Source: Bradyrhizobium sp. | GTDB taxonomy: Bacteria > Pseudomonadota > Alphaproteobacteria > Rhizobiales > Xanthobacteraceae | Direction: 5' to 3' | Length of the DNA: 7,521 nucleotides | NCBI GenBank assembly: GCA_025960445.1 | Contig: JAICIT010000111.1 | Coordinates: forward strand, 1 to 7,521 | Shown here: positions 1 to 7,282 of the stretch, piece after piece | Layout of the letters: each line of letters starts with the position of its first letter | How positions within the stretch are numbered: position 1 is the first letter of the stretch | Translations under genes and position numbers: made by a program | The notes under the pieces: model-generated | Databases searched by the model: none | Told to the model about the DNA's origin: nothing | The model's input: only the letters and a program-made list of their open reading frames with translations

Positions 1-1
1 C

Positions 2-748
2 CCCGCCTGGCCTTACCCCGGTCGTGCGGTCAACAAAGGCAATGATCGCCACCGCGAGGAACTCACCGATTTTATCCGATCGGAATTGAAGGATCGCCCA
101 GACCTGATCGACAAATGCGTTCCAACCTATCCGCCCTACGGCAAACGTATCCTGCTCGACAACGGCTGGTACAAGACGCTTGCGAAATCAAACGTGGAGC
201 TCGTCAGCGATGAGATCGACCGCTTCACGCGTGACGGCATTTTGACGAAAGATGGAAAGGAGCGACCGTTCGACATCACCGTGGTTGCGACCGGTTTCAA
301 GGTCACGGAGATGGCGGCGCGGCTCGACATCACCGGCCGCGACGGCAGGAATCTTCGCGACAAATGGGCCGATGACAATCCGACAGCCTATCTCGGGCTG
401 ACCGTCCCGGAATTTCCGAACTTCTTTTGCATGCTCGGTCCCAACTCCGGTCCAGCGCACGGCGGCAGCGTGATCTTCCAAAGCGAATGCCAGAGTCGCT
501 ACATCTCGGCGTGCCTCGTCGAGATGATCGAGCGTGGGATTTCCGCAATAGATGTTCGCCAGGATGTGCTTGACGAGTACGTGCGCAAAGTCGATATCGA
601 GCATGAGGCGATGATCTGGACGCATCCGGGCATGACAACCTATTACCGAAACAAGCACGGTCGGGTGTTTTCCGCGATGCCCTGGCGTTTCGTGGACTAT
701 TGGGCCATGACGCACGAGGCCGATCTTGACCGATATCGGCTGATGTAG
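2..748 (+). CDS. Flavin-containing / Baeyer-Villiger-type monooxygenase, C-terminal part (5' truncated by the window)
   Basis: The reading frame is open from base 2 to the TAG at 746-748, giving 248 residues with no N-terminus, so the gene begins before the window. A TTG at 86 could be mistaken for a start, but the frame and family-like sequence continue upstream of it. Recognisable blocks are a PPYGKR stretch followed by DNGWY, the TVVATGF motif (visible residues about 94-99) typical of class B flavoprotein monooxygenases, and LGPNSGPAHGG (bases about 434-466). These match the C-terminal half of 4-hydroxyacetophenone and cyclohexanone monooxygenase relatives. Such enzymes use FAD, NADPH and O2 to insert oxygen next to a ketone; the substrate cannot be told from this part. 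The FAD-binding GxGxxG and the family fingerprint lie outside the window. The gene runs towards the T6SS cluster on the opposite strand and shares no evident role with it. An N-hydroxylating monooxygenase is a less likely alternative. Confidence 0.88.
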   Translation, partial: PAWPYPGRAVNKGNDRHREELTDFIRSELKDRPDLIDKCVPTYPPYGKRILLDNGWYKTLAKSNVELVSDEIDRFTRDGILTKDGKERPFDITVVATGFKVTEMAARLDITGRDGRNLRDKWADDNPTAYLGLTVPEFPNFFCMLGPNSGPAHGGSVIFQSECQSRYISACLVEMIERGISAIDVRQDVLDEYVRKVDIEHEAMIWTHPGMTTYYRNKHGRVFSAMPWRFVDYWAMTHEADLDRYRLM

Positions 749-805
749 GCGTAGATGGATAGCGGCGTTGAGGATGAGACGCGCCGGATTGCCTGAAAGT
801 TGCGT
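749..805. other. Convergent gap between monooxygenase and hydrolase genes
   Basis: These 57 bases separate two genes that run towards each other and mark the downstream end of the T6SS operon within the window. A GC-rich inverted repeat (763-767 with 782-786) is present but lacks a T-run on either strand, so no intrinsic terminator can be claimed. Confidence 0.5.
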
Positions 806-1786
806 TTAGAGCTTGCTCAGCCGGCTCAGGAAACCGTCGCGCGCGATGATGTAGTGAATCCCGCTCGGAAAGGCGATCGCGTCGCGCACATTCTTGATCG
901 CAGCTTGAACAAACTCCCCGGCCGGCTTCTTCGCTTTAGGCATCCCGCCAGGTTTTACTGACATCATCACCCCGTCGACGTAAGCGGGATCAAGATCATT
1001 GACCTTGACCATCTGCCCAAACGCAGGAAAGGCGCCGTAGTGGCCGACGGTCACGCTCAGGTTATTCACCGCGGGCCGAGCCGGCTCAGCCTTGTTACCT
1101 TCCGCCGTCGCCAGCCCGTGGCCCATGAGATAGAGCTTGACGGATTGGGACAGCGTGGAGGGCCCATAGATGATGTCCAGTGTGCTGGTATTCGCTCGTG
1201 ATAGCCAATTATACCAGAAAGTTGCGTCATCGGGATGCGAGCTTGCGCCGTAGAGACAGTCGAAGCCCCAACACGCAGTCAGGTTTGACTGATATTTCCC
1301 CAAACTGCCCACGAGGTTGCGCATGCCATTGCCGCCTCCCGAATGGCACGCGATGACGAGTTTGCCGACTTGGAGCAGAGGCGGGGGTTTCACATCCGGA
1401 GTCTGGAATTGCGAAATCGCGGCGAGGATTTCATCCAGGTAGCGCTCACCCCATTTCGGTGTCGCCAGATCAGCGACACTATAGTTTCCGGCAACGGCGT
1501 CGCCCACCGCATACTCATATCCCAGGAATGGCGCGATGAGCACCAGATCCTTGCCGGAGTCGCGAACTTGCTCACGTATTTTCGCGGGATCACCTCGGAC
1601 GAGATACTTGTGGTCCTTAACGTAGAACCCATGCAGCCAGATCACGACATCGAGTTTTTTACTGCTCACCAGATGCTTCGGCGGAAAGTAGACGGCGGTC
1701 GGCTTGATGCACCGGGAATCCCGCTTGGTGAACAGTGTCAACCCGGGAAACGTGCCGACATCATCTGCTTCCAGTTCGCAAGCCAT
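806..1786 (-). CDS. Alpha/beta-hydrolase-like protein, candidate T6SS-linked hydrolase
   Basis: The protein has 326 residues, ATG start and TAA stop. An in-frame TGA lies just upstream of the ATG and the next Met is residue 155, so the start is well constrained, although no good Shine-Dalgarno is visible. A hydrophobic strand ending in WLHGF (residues 50-54) looks like the oxyanion-hole HG of alpha/beta hydrolases. VIACHSGGG (144-152) fits a nucleophile elbow with Ser149, although the residue two before Ser is Cys, not the usual Gly of GxSxG. Asp176 in WGFDCLYG and His249 in VGHYGAFP are candidates for the rest of the triad. No signal peptide or membrane segment is seen, so the protein is cytosolic or exported by a Sec-independent route. 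It is the last gene after clpV and the methyltransferase, which makes a T6SS effector or esterase possible, but no separate immunity gene follows it. The substrate is unknown; a housekeeping esterase or an inactive fold member is equally open. Confidence 0.7.
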   Translation of the reverse strand: MACELEADDVGTFPGLTLFTKRDSRCIKPTAVYFPPKHLVSSKKLDVVIWLHGFYVKDHKYLVRGDPAKIREQVRDSGKDLVLIAPFLGYEYAVGDAVAGNYSVADLATPKWGERYLDEILAAISQFQTPDVKPPPLLQVGKLVIACHSGGGNGMRNLVGSLGKYQSNLTACWGFDCLYGASSHPDDATFWYNWLSRANTSTLDIIYGPSTLSQSVKLYLMGHGLATAEGNKAEPARPAVNNLSVTVGHYGAFPAFGQMVKVNDLDPAYVDGVMMSVKPGGMPKAKKPAGEFVQAAIKNVRDAIAFPSGIHYIIARDGFLSRLSKL

Positions 1787-1791
1787 TTGCG

Positions 1792-1854
1792 CTACTCAGC
1801 TTCATCATCGGGCCGGATGATAATCTCATTAATCTCCGCAGCGTGCGCTGACAT
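1792..1854 (-). CDS. Possible 20-codon mini-ORF preceding the hydrolase (uncertain)
   Basis: In the 93-base gap between the methyltransferase stop and the hydrolase start, an ATG at 1854-1852 opens a 20-codon frame ending in TAG at 1794-1792, five bases before the hydrolase ATG. The predicted peptide begins MSAHAAEINEII and ends in an acidic tail, PDDEAE. No convincing Shine-Dalgarno precedes it. Because the hydrolase also lacks a clear ribosome binding site, the mini-ORF could feed terminating ribosomes to the hydrolase start by reinitiation. It may equally be a chance frame or the remnant of a longer gene. I do not recognise the peptide. Confidence 0.25.
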   Translation of the reverse strand: MSAHAAEINEIIIRPDDEAE

Positions 1855-1879
1855 GGCTTGAATGGCACGCTAGCCGTCT

Positions 1880-3490
1880 CTAGCCGACCAGCAGGCCAAG
1901 CTTGCTGACCACTGTGAGCGATCTTTCTACTTCTTCCCTGACCGAGGGGCCGTCTTCGGCCTCGGCTGAATTGCCGTCTGCTGTAATCGGCATCGATTCC
2001 AGGATCCTGCCCATTTTCAGGACAATTGCCTCCACACTACGGGTACCATCCAATAGCTGCACGAAGCGGCGCACCTTTTCGTCTTCAAGCCGCACCGCTT
2101 GATGCAACTGGTTCGTCACAATCGGCCCGCTCTGCGCCTGTTGGCGTACTAACGCGCTGACCTCCGGACGTGAGCTGATTTCAGTTGTTACGGCGGGCGG
2201 CCATGCCGCGAACGCGGCAACGCCGCTGGATGTGAGCACGTACATTGCCTCCATCAGCATCTGCGCGTCCTCCTCGGCAGCTTTCCTGCCCGGGAGTATC
2301 GCCTGACTCTTGCGCAGTAACTCCTCGAACGACAACGCGTCGGGCCACACTTCCCCGAGGCACAGGTGGGCTGCCTTGAGCAGTGGCTCGTTTACCGTGA
2401 GCGTTGCACCCTTTTGCGTCTGGAATTGCATCGGTGACTTATCTGCGAGGGAGTATTTCGGGTCCGCCGGATGCAGCCCGCACAACAGGTAGAACCGCGT
2501 CACAAAGGTCACATCGATGGTGCGCCGGAGGCGCACGTTATCGTGGCACAACAGGCTCCGTCGGAAACCGTTGCCGTCAATAAAATCCTGGTACTGCTCG
2601 CGTGCGACGAACTCCGTCTCCGGAAATCGTTCAAGAGTTGCGCGCACTTGATCCGGATAGTCGGCGAGATTACGGCGGGAAAATTCGGCATCACTCAGGT
2701 ATTGCAAGCCGTGTCTGCCTGCCTCGTCGACGAGTTCATGCAACAGAAATGCTCTGGCCATTTCGTTAAGGTCGTCGTGAAACAGTACTTCCTCCGGCAT
2801 CTCCGAGACGCGCTTGTATTGATCGCGCATGATTGCGCCGTGAACACTCCGCGCGTCGGAAGCGTCGCTGAGAAATTTCATGATTGCGATGGCTTGGCTT
2901 GTCTTGTGTTTGGTGTCGGTTAGATGACGCGTGTGATAGATCATCATGTCCCGCGCAAGATTGCGGGTGTGCGAATAGGGATGTGCATTATAGCTTACAT
3001 AGCAAACGCCGTTGGCCGTCAGGTTATGCTTGAAAACATTCATGATGTGATTGCGAACGGCCGGCGGAACCCAGGAATAGACGCCGTGCGCGATAATGTA
3101 ATCGAACCGGCCGAAAGAGGCGTCCACATCCATGATGTCATGATGGAGCAGCCTGATATTGTTCAGCCCCAGCGCCCGGACATTGCTCATACCGCGCTGA
3201 ACGGTGAGGCCGCTCAAATCAATACCGACGAACTCGCTGCGGGGATATTGAAACGCCATTGGGAGCAGGTTGCTACCCGACCCGCACCCGAGCTCCAGGA
3301 CGCGACATTGCGCGACGGGCGTGGGATCCATTCCGTAGAGTTTTGCAAGCGCCGCAAGTCGATTGGGATGGGTGTGCTCATAGACATGCCCAGGATAGGA
3401 GACGGCATCATAGGATGTCGGTGCGCTGTGAGCGACCTCTGCCACCGGATCGGTTCCGGCCGAATGCGCGTTGCGGCTAGGTCCAGGCAT
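1880..3490 (-). CDS. Class I SAM-dependent methyltransferase with methyltransferase regulatory domain (protein lysine methyltransferase-like)
   Basis: The protein has 536 residues, ATG start and TAG stop. Residues about 35-170 form a Rossmann-type SAM-binding domain: motif I is VLELGCGSGSN (64-74), an acidic residue ends the second strand (GIDLS, Asp91), and FDYIIAHGVYSWVPP (129-143) is the motif IV region. A middle segment with EQYQDFIDGNGFRRSLLCH (298-316) matches the hallmark of the methyltransferase regulatory domain family (Pfam MethyTransf_Reg). The C-terminal 170 residues, with LDGTRSVEAI (480-489), look like the winged-helix-like tail found in such proteins. This architecture is shared with the rickettsial enzymes that methylate lysines of the outer membrane protein OmpB, so a protein substrate is plausible but not shown here. 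The start codon overlaps the end of clpV by 14 bases and has no Shine-Dalgarno, which points to translational coupling. No signal peptide is visible, so it is probably cytoplasmic. Confidence 0.88.
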   Translation of the reverse strand: MPGPSRNAHSAGTDPVAEVAHSAPTSYDAVSYPGHVYEHTHPNRLAALAKLYGMDPTPVAQCRVLELGCGSGSNLLPMAFQYPRSEFVGIDLSGLTVQRGMSNVRALGLNNIRLLHHDIMDVDASFGRFDYIIAHGVYSWVPPAVRNHIMNVFKHNLTANGVCYVSYNAHPYSHTRNLARDMMIYHTRHLTDTKHKTSQAIAIMKFLSDASDARSVHGAIMRDQYKRVSEMPEEVLFHDDLNEMARAFLLHELVDEAGRHGLQYLSDAEFSRRNLADYPDQVRATLERFPETEFVAREQYQDFIDGNGFRRSLLCHDNVRLRRTIDVTFVTRFYLLCGLHPADPKYSLADKSPMQFQTQKGATLTVNEPLLKAAHLCLGEVWPDALSFEELLRKSQAILPGRKAAEEDAQMLMEAMYVLTSSGVAAFAAWPPAVTTEISSRPEVSALVRQQAQSGPIVTNQLHQAVRLEDEKVRRFVQLLDGTRSVEAIVLKMGRILESMPITADGNSAEAEDGPSVREEVERSLTVVSKLGLLVG

Positions 3491-6119
3491 AAGCGAAATT
3501 ATTGTTGTCGATCGTTACTCGCGCTTGGGTAATCTCTTCTTTCGCGAGAGATTTCTTGAGAAACTCGCGGGAGAGCGCAGGTAACAACGTGTTGGTGATA
3601 ATATTATCGATCATGCGGCCGCCAGAGTCAGGATCGTTACATTTCGAAACGATGTGGCTGACCACCGCGTCATCGTAGACCAACGAAACGCCTTGGTTGC
3701 TCCGGATGCGCCGATCGATGCGATCGAGCTGCAGCCGGACGATCCCTTCGAGCATGGAATTCGAAAGCGGAAAGTAGGGAATGGAAACGATGCGTCCCAG
3801 CAGCGCCGCGGGAAAGACCTTGAGCAACTCCGGCCGAAGCATAAGGGCCAGCTCTTCCGGATCGTTGCGATATTTCGGATCGCGCGACAGTCCCATGATC
3901 AGGTCGGTTCCGACATTGGTCGTCAGAATTATCAACGTATTCTTGAAATCGATTCGACGGCCATTGCCGTCTTCCATGATGCCTTTATCGAATACCTGAA
4001 AGAAGATCTCGTGCACGTCGGGGTGGGCCTTCTCGACCTCATCAAGCAAAATCACGCTGTAAGGTTTGCGTCGCACCGCTTCGGTCAGCCGACCGCCTTC
4101 GCCGTAACCGACATAACCCGGCGGCGCGCCTTTCAGGGACGATACGGTGTGTGCCTCCTGGAATTCAGACATGTTGATGGCGATCATATTCTGCTCGCCG
4201 CCATAGAGGGTCTCGGCCAGCGCCAGCGCCGTCTCAGTCTTGCCGACGCCGGAAGGGCCGGCCAGCATGAAGACGCCGATCGGCTTCGATGGGTTGTCGA
4301 GCTTGGCGCGGCTGGTCTCGATGCGCTTCGCAATCATTGCGAGCCCGTGCGACTGGCCGATGACCCGGCGATCGAGGATTTCCTGGAGCTTGAGCACGGT
4401 TTCGATTTCGTCGCGAACCATCCGGCCGACCGGTATCCCGGTCCAGTCGGAGACGACCGAAGCGACCGATTGTTCGTCAACGTGTGCGTAGATCATCCGC
4501 TTTTCTGGAGTGATGCCTTCCAGTGTGTCGAACTTGCCGCGTAATTCGGCGCGTTTTGCTGCCGGATCGTCGCCTTCCTTCGGCTCAGCCAGGATGTCGC
4601 GGAGGCTGCGGATGTCGCCGACCAGAGCCTGTTCGCTGGCCCATTCCGACTCGAGTCCCGTAAGTTTCTCCTTCAACCCGTCGATTTCGGACTGGAGCGT
4701 TGTAATGCGTTCGGCGTCCTCTACTCCGAGATCGCTATCATGGACGAGCGCGGCTTTCTCGGCCTCGCGAGCTGCTATCGCCACACGCGCGTCCTCGATC
4801 AGGGCCGGCGTCGTGCTCTGACTAATCGCCACCCGCGCCGCGGCGGTATCCAACAGGCTCACGGCCTTGTCCGGCAGTTGCCGCGCCGGGATGTACCGAT
4901 GAGAGAGATTTACGGCGGCCGTGATCGCGGCATCGGAAATGCGAACGCCGTGGTGCTTTTCCATCGGTCCGAGAATGCCGCGCAGCATGATACAGCAAGT
5001 CTCGACATCGGGCTCGTCGATATTGATCGGTTGAAAGCGTCGGGTCAGCGCCGGATCTTTCTCGATGTACTGGCGATACTCGGCCCAGGTGGTCGCGGCG
5101 ATGGTGCGCAACGTGCCGCGCGCAAGGGAAGGCTTCAACAGATTGGCGGCATCACCCGTTCCGGCCGAACCACCTGCGCCTATCAGCGTGTGAGCTTCGT
5201 CTATGAACAGGATGATTGGCGTCGGCGAGTTCTGCACTTCGTCGATCACGGATCGCAGCCGCTGTTCGAATTCACCCTTCATCGACGCGCCGGCCTGCAT
5301 CAGGCCGATATCAAGCGCGCAAAGCCGAACACCTTTGAGAGGCGGCGGCACGTCGCCCGATGCGATGCGTTGGGCGAAACCTTCAACCACGGCGGTTTTG
5401 CCGACACCGGCCTCGCCGGTGAGGATCGGATTGTTTTGCCGCCGGCGCATCAACACGTCGATCAACTGGCGGATTTCGTCGTCGCGGCCGAGGATCGGAT
5501 CCATTTCGCCCGATTTCGCCTTCGCCGTCAGATCCTGAGCAAACCGGTCCAGTGGTGTCGTGCCCTTTGGCCCGGCTGCTCGATCAGCACCGGGCGTGCC
5601 GGCCGCAGGCACGCCGGCGCCATCCATCGGCCGGAGGTTCTCTTCCTCGGAGCCGGCCCATATCGCGCGATGTTCAGCGGCAAGCGCATCGACATTGATC
5701 TTGCCGAATTCCTGCGAAAGATTGGTGAGTGCACGGCGAAGGTCTGTCGACTTCAGCCCCGCCACAAGAAGGTGACCAGTTCGAATTTGCGTCTCGCCAA
5801 AGAAAAGCGTGGCATAATGCCAGCCGCGATCGAGGATATCGATCACGCCGTTGGCGATTCCCGGCATGTCGGTTTCGTTCTTGCGGAATCCTGCAATTAC
5901 GGCAGCGAGGTCGGATAGTAGTCGGGCGCGGTCGAGCTTGTACTGATCGGCGGAAAGGCCGAGATCAGTGCGCTCCTGTTGAAGAATATGGAACAGCCAG
6001 TGTGCCAGTTCGACATTGCGGTTGCCGGCGCTCTTGGCGTGGCGCAAGGCCTGGATGAAGGCGTCATAGCCGACCCGGTTTAATTTCCCGGTTACAGACT
6101 CAAGACTGATATCGGTCAC
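3477..6119 (-). CDS. clpV: T6SS sheath-disassembly AAA+ ATPase ClpV (TssH)
   Basis: The protein has 880 residues, GTG start and TAG stop, a normal length for ClpV. Order of parts: a Clp N-domain (about 1-155) that in this family binds the TssC helix of contracted sheaths; a Pro/Gly/Ala-rich linker (about 160-185); the D1 ATPase with Walker A GEAGVGKT (235-242) and Walker B ILFIDEAH (303-310); a coiled-coil middle domain (about 440-545) shorter than in ClpB; and the D2 ATPase with Walker A GPSGVGKT (621-628), pore loop GYVGYGEGG (668-676), Walker B VILLDEVEKAHP (689-700) and sensor 1 ILTTN (731-735). Both ATPase sites keep their Lys and the Asp-Glu pairs, so the enzyme should be active. The sensor 2 region reads SGGRMID (832-838), slightly off the usual GAR form. 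The position directly after tssG separates it from ClpB: it recycles the contracted T6SS sheath in the cytoplasm. The strong ribosome binding site at 6124-6129 decides the GTG start. Confidence 0.97.
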   Translation of the reverse strand: MTDISLESVTGKLNRVGYDAFIQALRHAKSAGNRNVELAHWLFHILQQERTDLGLSADQYKLDRARLLSDLAAVIAGFRKNETDMPGIANGVIDILDRGWHYATLFFGETQIRTGHLLVAGLKSTDLRRALTNLSQEFGKINVDALAAEHRAIWAGSEEENLRPMDGAGVPAAGTPGADRAAGPKGTTPLDRFAQDLTAKAKSGEMDPILGRDDEIRQLIDVLMRRRQNNPILTGEAGVGKTAVVEGFAQRIASGDVPPPLKGVRLCALDIGLMQAGASMKGEFEQRLRSVIDEVQNSPTPIILFIDEAHTLIGAGGSAGTGDAANLLKPSLARGTLRTIAATTWAEYRQYIEKDPALTRRFQPINIDEPDVETCCIMLRGILGPMEKHHGVRISDAAITAAVNLSHRYIPARQLPDKAVSLLDTAAARVAISQSTTPALIEDARVAIAAREAEKAALVHDSDLGVEDAERITTLQSEIDGLKEKLTGLESEWASEQALVGDIRSLRDILAEPKEGDDPAAKRAELRGKFDTLEGITPEKRMIYAHVDEQSVASVVSDWTGIPVGRMVRDEIETVLKLQEILDRRVIGQSHGLAMIAKRIETSRAKLDNPSKPIGVFMLAGPSGVGKTETALALAETLYGGEQNMIAINMSEFQEAHTVSSLKGAPPGYVGYGEGGRLTEAVRRKPYSVILLDEVEKAHPDVHEIFFQVFDKGIMEDGNGRRIDFKNTLIILTTNVGTDLIMGLSRDPKYRNDPEELALMLRPELLKVFPAALLGRIVSIPYFPLSNSMLEGIVRLQLDRIDRRIRSNQGVSLVYDDAVVSHIVSKCNDPDSGGRMIDNIITNTLLPALSREFLKKSLAKEEITQARVTIDNNNFAYAWT

Positions 6120-6211
6120 GGCCCCTCCTAATCCAGCGGCATCGAAGCAAAATTAGAATGCGTAGTGCCTGCCGGCATCAAACTATCTGTATGCTCAAGC
6201 GCTGACGATGT
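6120..6211 (-). other. tssG-clpV intergenic gap
   Basis: This 92-base gap is the larger of the two breaks between full-length genes of about this size in the minus-strand series. It is somewhat AT-richer than the flanking genes around 6145-6165 and holds the clpV ribosome binding site at its left end. I see no rho-independent terminator, no tRNA and no convincing promoter, so clpV is most simply read from the upstream T6SS transcript. Confidence 0.6.
6124..6129 (-). promoter_or_regulatory. Shine-Dalgarno of clpV
   Basis: Read on the minus strand this is AGGAGG (within AGGAGGGG), four bases before the GTG at 6119-6117. It supports the GTG as the true start and suggests strong independent ribosome loading on clpV after the gap that separates it from tssG. 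Confidence 0.8.
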
Positions 6212-7282
6212 TCATTGCACCCGGATCTTTTGGGTACGTCCTTCCTGGTTGGCACTGGCCGCTGACATTGCGGCAGCCCGTTTTGCCCGCAACCGTGCGC
6301 TCAAATGAAAACGGGCATCGCACCGGTATTCTTCGGTCGACGTCCAATTTGGGGAAACCCACGTGGTCCAGCCGAGCTGGCCGCTTTTACCTAGGGTGAC
6401 CGGCGCGACTGACCCTGAGGGAATTGCCAGTTCGACGTCCCAATCGATCTCCTCGCCTATGTAAAAGAATACGGCATCCGCCAACGGCTCTGAAAGATTC
6501 CGTTCCTCGGTTGGCAGAAACTGTTGATACTGCGCGAAATCTATGACGAAGACTCGTAACCTGAACTTGTCTTCGACACTGAAAACGCTGGAGCCCAGAA
6601 GAAGATCGTGGCCGAGGCTCGCGTGCTTGTGGCCGAGTTTGCTCCGATCGGCCGTATCGAACGTTAGCCAGGATCCGATAAATTCATCGATCTCCACCCG
6701 CACCCCGAACAAGCCCTGCAGAAATCCCGATAAGCGCGACGCGGACTTTGCCTTCGGAGCAATGAGGCCGGCGAAAGCAAGCTTGGCCATGTCCGGCACG
6801 CTATCGAGATCGGAATAGACCTGCGTGCCGAGACCGATGAATGAACCGATATAGGCGAAGAAACGGTCCTCGGCCGGGCGGTCGTGTTGTGCGATCGGGC
6901 GAGCGTCGGACCACGCACGGAAGAAAAGCTGCAAAAATCGGCCGTTGATCAGATCGAGAAAGCGCGGAAATGCATCGTCGCGCATCAACAGCCAGCCAAG
7001 GCTTTCGTCGGTTGTCGCCAGCGGCAGCGCACCTTGCGGCCCAAGCAGTCCAAGGAACTTGACCATGATTTTCAGCCGGCCGTCTTCCTCGGACGACACG
7101 GAACTGAGGTTGGAGGCGGGAAAATCAAGATACGGATTTTGGCCGAGATCGACGTATTCCTCGCGACGGGCCGCGCTGTCGCCGATCCGGGGTTTATCGG
7201 CGTGCGCGCGTTCCATCTGACGCAAGACATGGTAGAAATCGAAACGCCAGGGCTCGGCTTTGAGTTCGTCGATCAACGTCAT
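6212..7282 (-). CDS. tssG: T6SS baseplate subunit TssG (ImpH/VasB family)
   Basis: With the start used here the protein has 356 residues, beginning MTLIDELKAEPWRF; an alternative in-frame ATG at 7315 adds 11 residues (MAGPHGFAEAF) and gives 367. The shorter start is preferred because its ATG overlaps the tssF stop as ATGA and follows GGAGG by five bases. Family signs, numbered from the longer start, are FDFYHVLRQMER (25-36), FLGLLGPQGALPL (87-99), the NGRFLQLFFRAW helix (124-135), GLFGVRVEIDEFIGSWL (201-217) and the C-terminal LGWTTWVSP (314-322). TssG joins two TssF copies and TssK in the wedge of the T6SS baseplate at the inner face of the cytoplasmic membrane. No truncation is seen. The neighbours tssF and clpV fit the usual core order. 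Confidence 0.95.
   Translation of the reverse strand: MTLIDELKAEPWRFDFYHVLRQMERAHADKPRIGDSAARREEYVDLGQNPYLDFPASNLSSVSSEEDGRLKIMVKFLGLLGPQGALPLATTDESLGWLLMRDDAFPRFLDLINGRFLQLFFRAWSDARPIAQHDRPAEDRFFAYIGSFIGLGTQVYSDLDSVPDMAKLAFAGLIAPKAKSASRLSGFLQGLFGVRVEIDEFIGSWLTFDTADRSKLGHKHASLGHDLLLGSSVFSVEDKFRLRVFVIDFAQYQQFLPTEERNLSEPLADAVFFYIGEEIDWDVELAIPSGSVAPVTLGKSGQLGWTTWVSPNWTSTEEYRCDARFHLSARLRAKRAAAMSAASANQEGRTQKIRVQ

Noticed and set aside
86..88. TTG as the start of the monooxygenase
   Set aside because: The frame stays open to the window edge and the upstream residues continue family-like sequence, so this is an internal Leu codon of a truncated gene.
763..786. Inverted repeat CGGCG...CGCCG in the convergent gap as a terminator
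   Set aside because: The stem is only five pairs with a 14-base loop and no T-run follows on either strand; in GC-rich DNA this is expected by chance.
1343..1861. 172-codon + strand frame antisense to the hydrolase
   Set aside because: The minus strand frame is longer, in operon orientation and carries the hydrolase-like motifs; the + frame has none.
2924..3532. 202-codon + strand frame antisense to the methyltransferase start and the clpV end
   Set aside because: The opposite strand encodes clear SAM-binding motifs here; the + strand product shows no recognisable features.
3654..4544. 296-codon open frame on the + strand
   Set aside because: It is antisense to the D2 and middle domain part of clpV; no motif, no ribosome binding site pattern and no neighbour in the same orientation.
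4740..5918. 392-codon open frame on the + strand
   Set aside because: It lies entirely antisense to clpV, whose motifs are unmistakable. Its translation is rich in Arg, His and Gly without any domain signature, as expected for a shadow frame in GC-rich DNA.
6156..6171. Sigma-54-like promoter (AGGCAC...) upstream of clpV on the minus strand
   Set aside because: The GGCAC half is present, but the bases at the required spacing read TC rather than the GC of the -12 element, so the key dinucleotide is missing.
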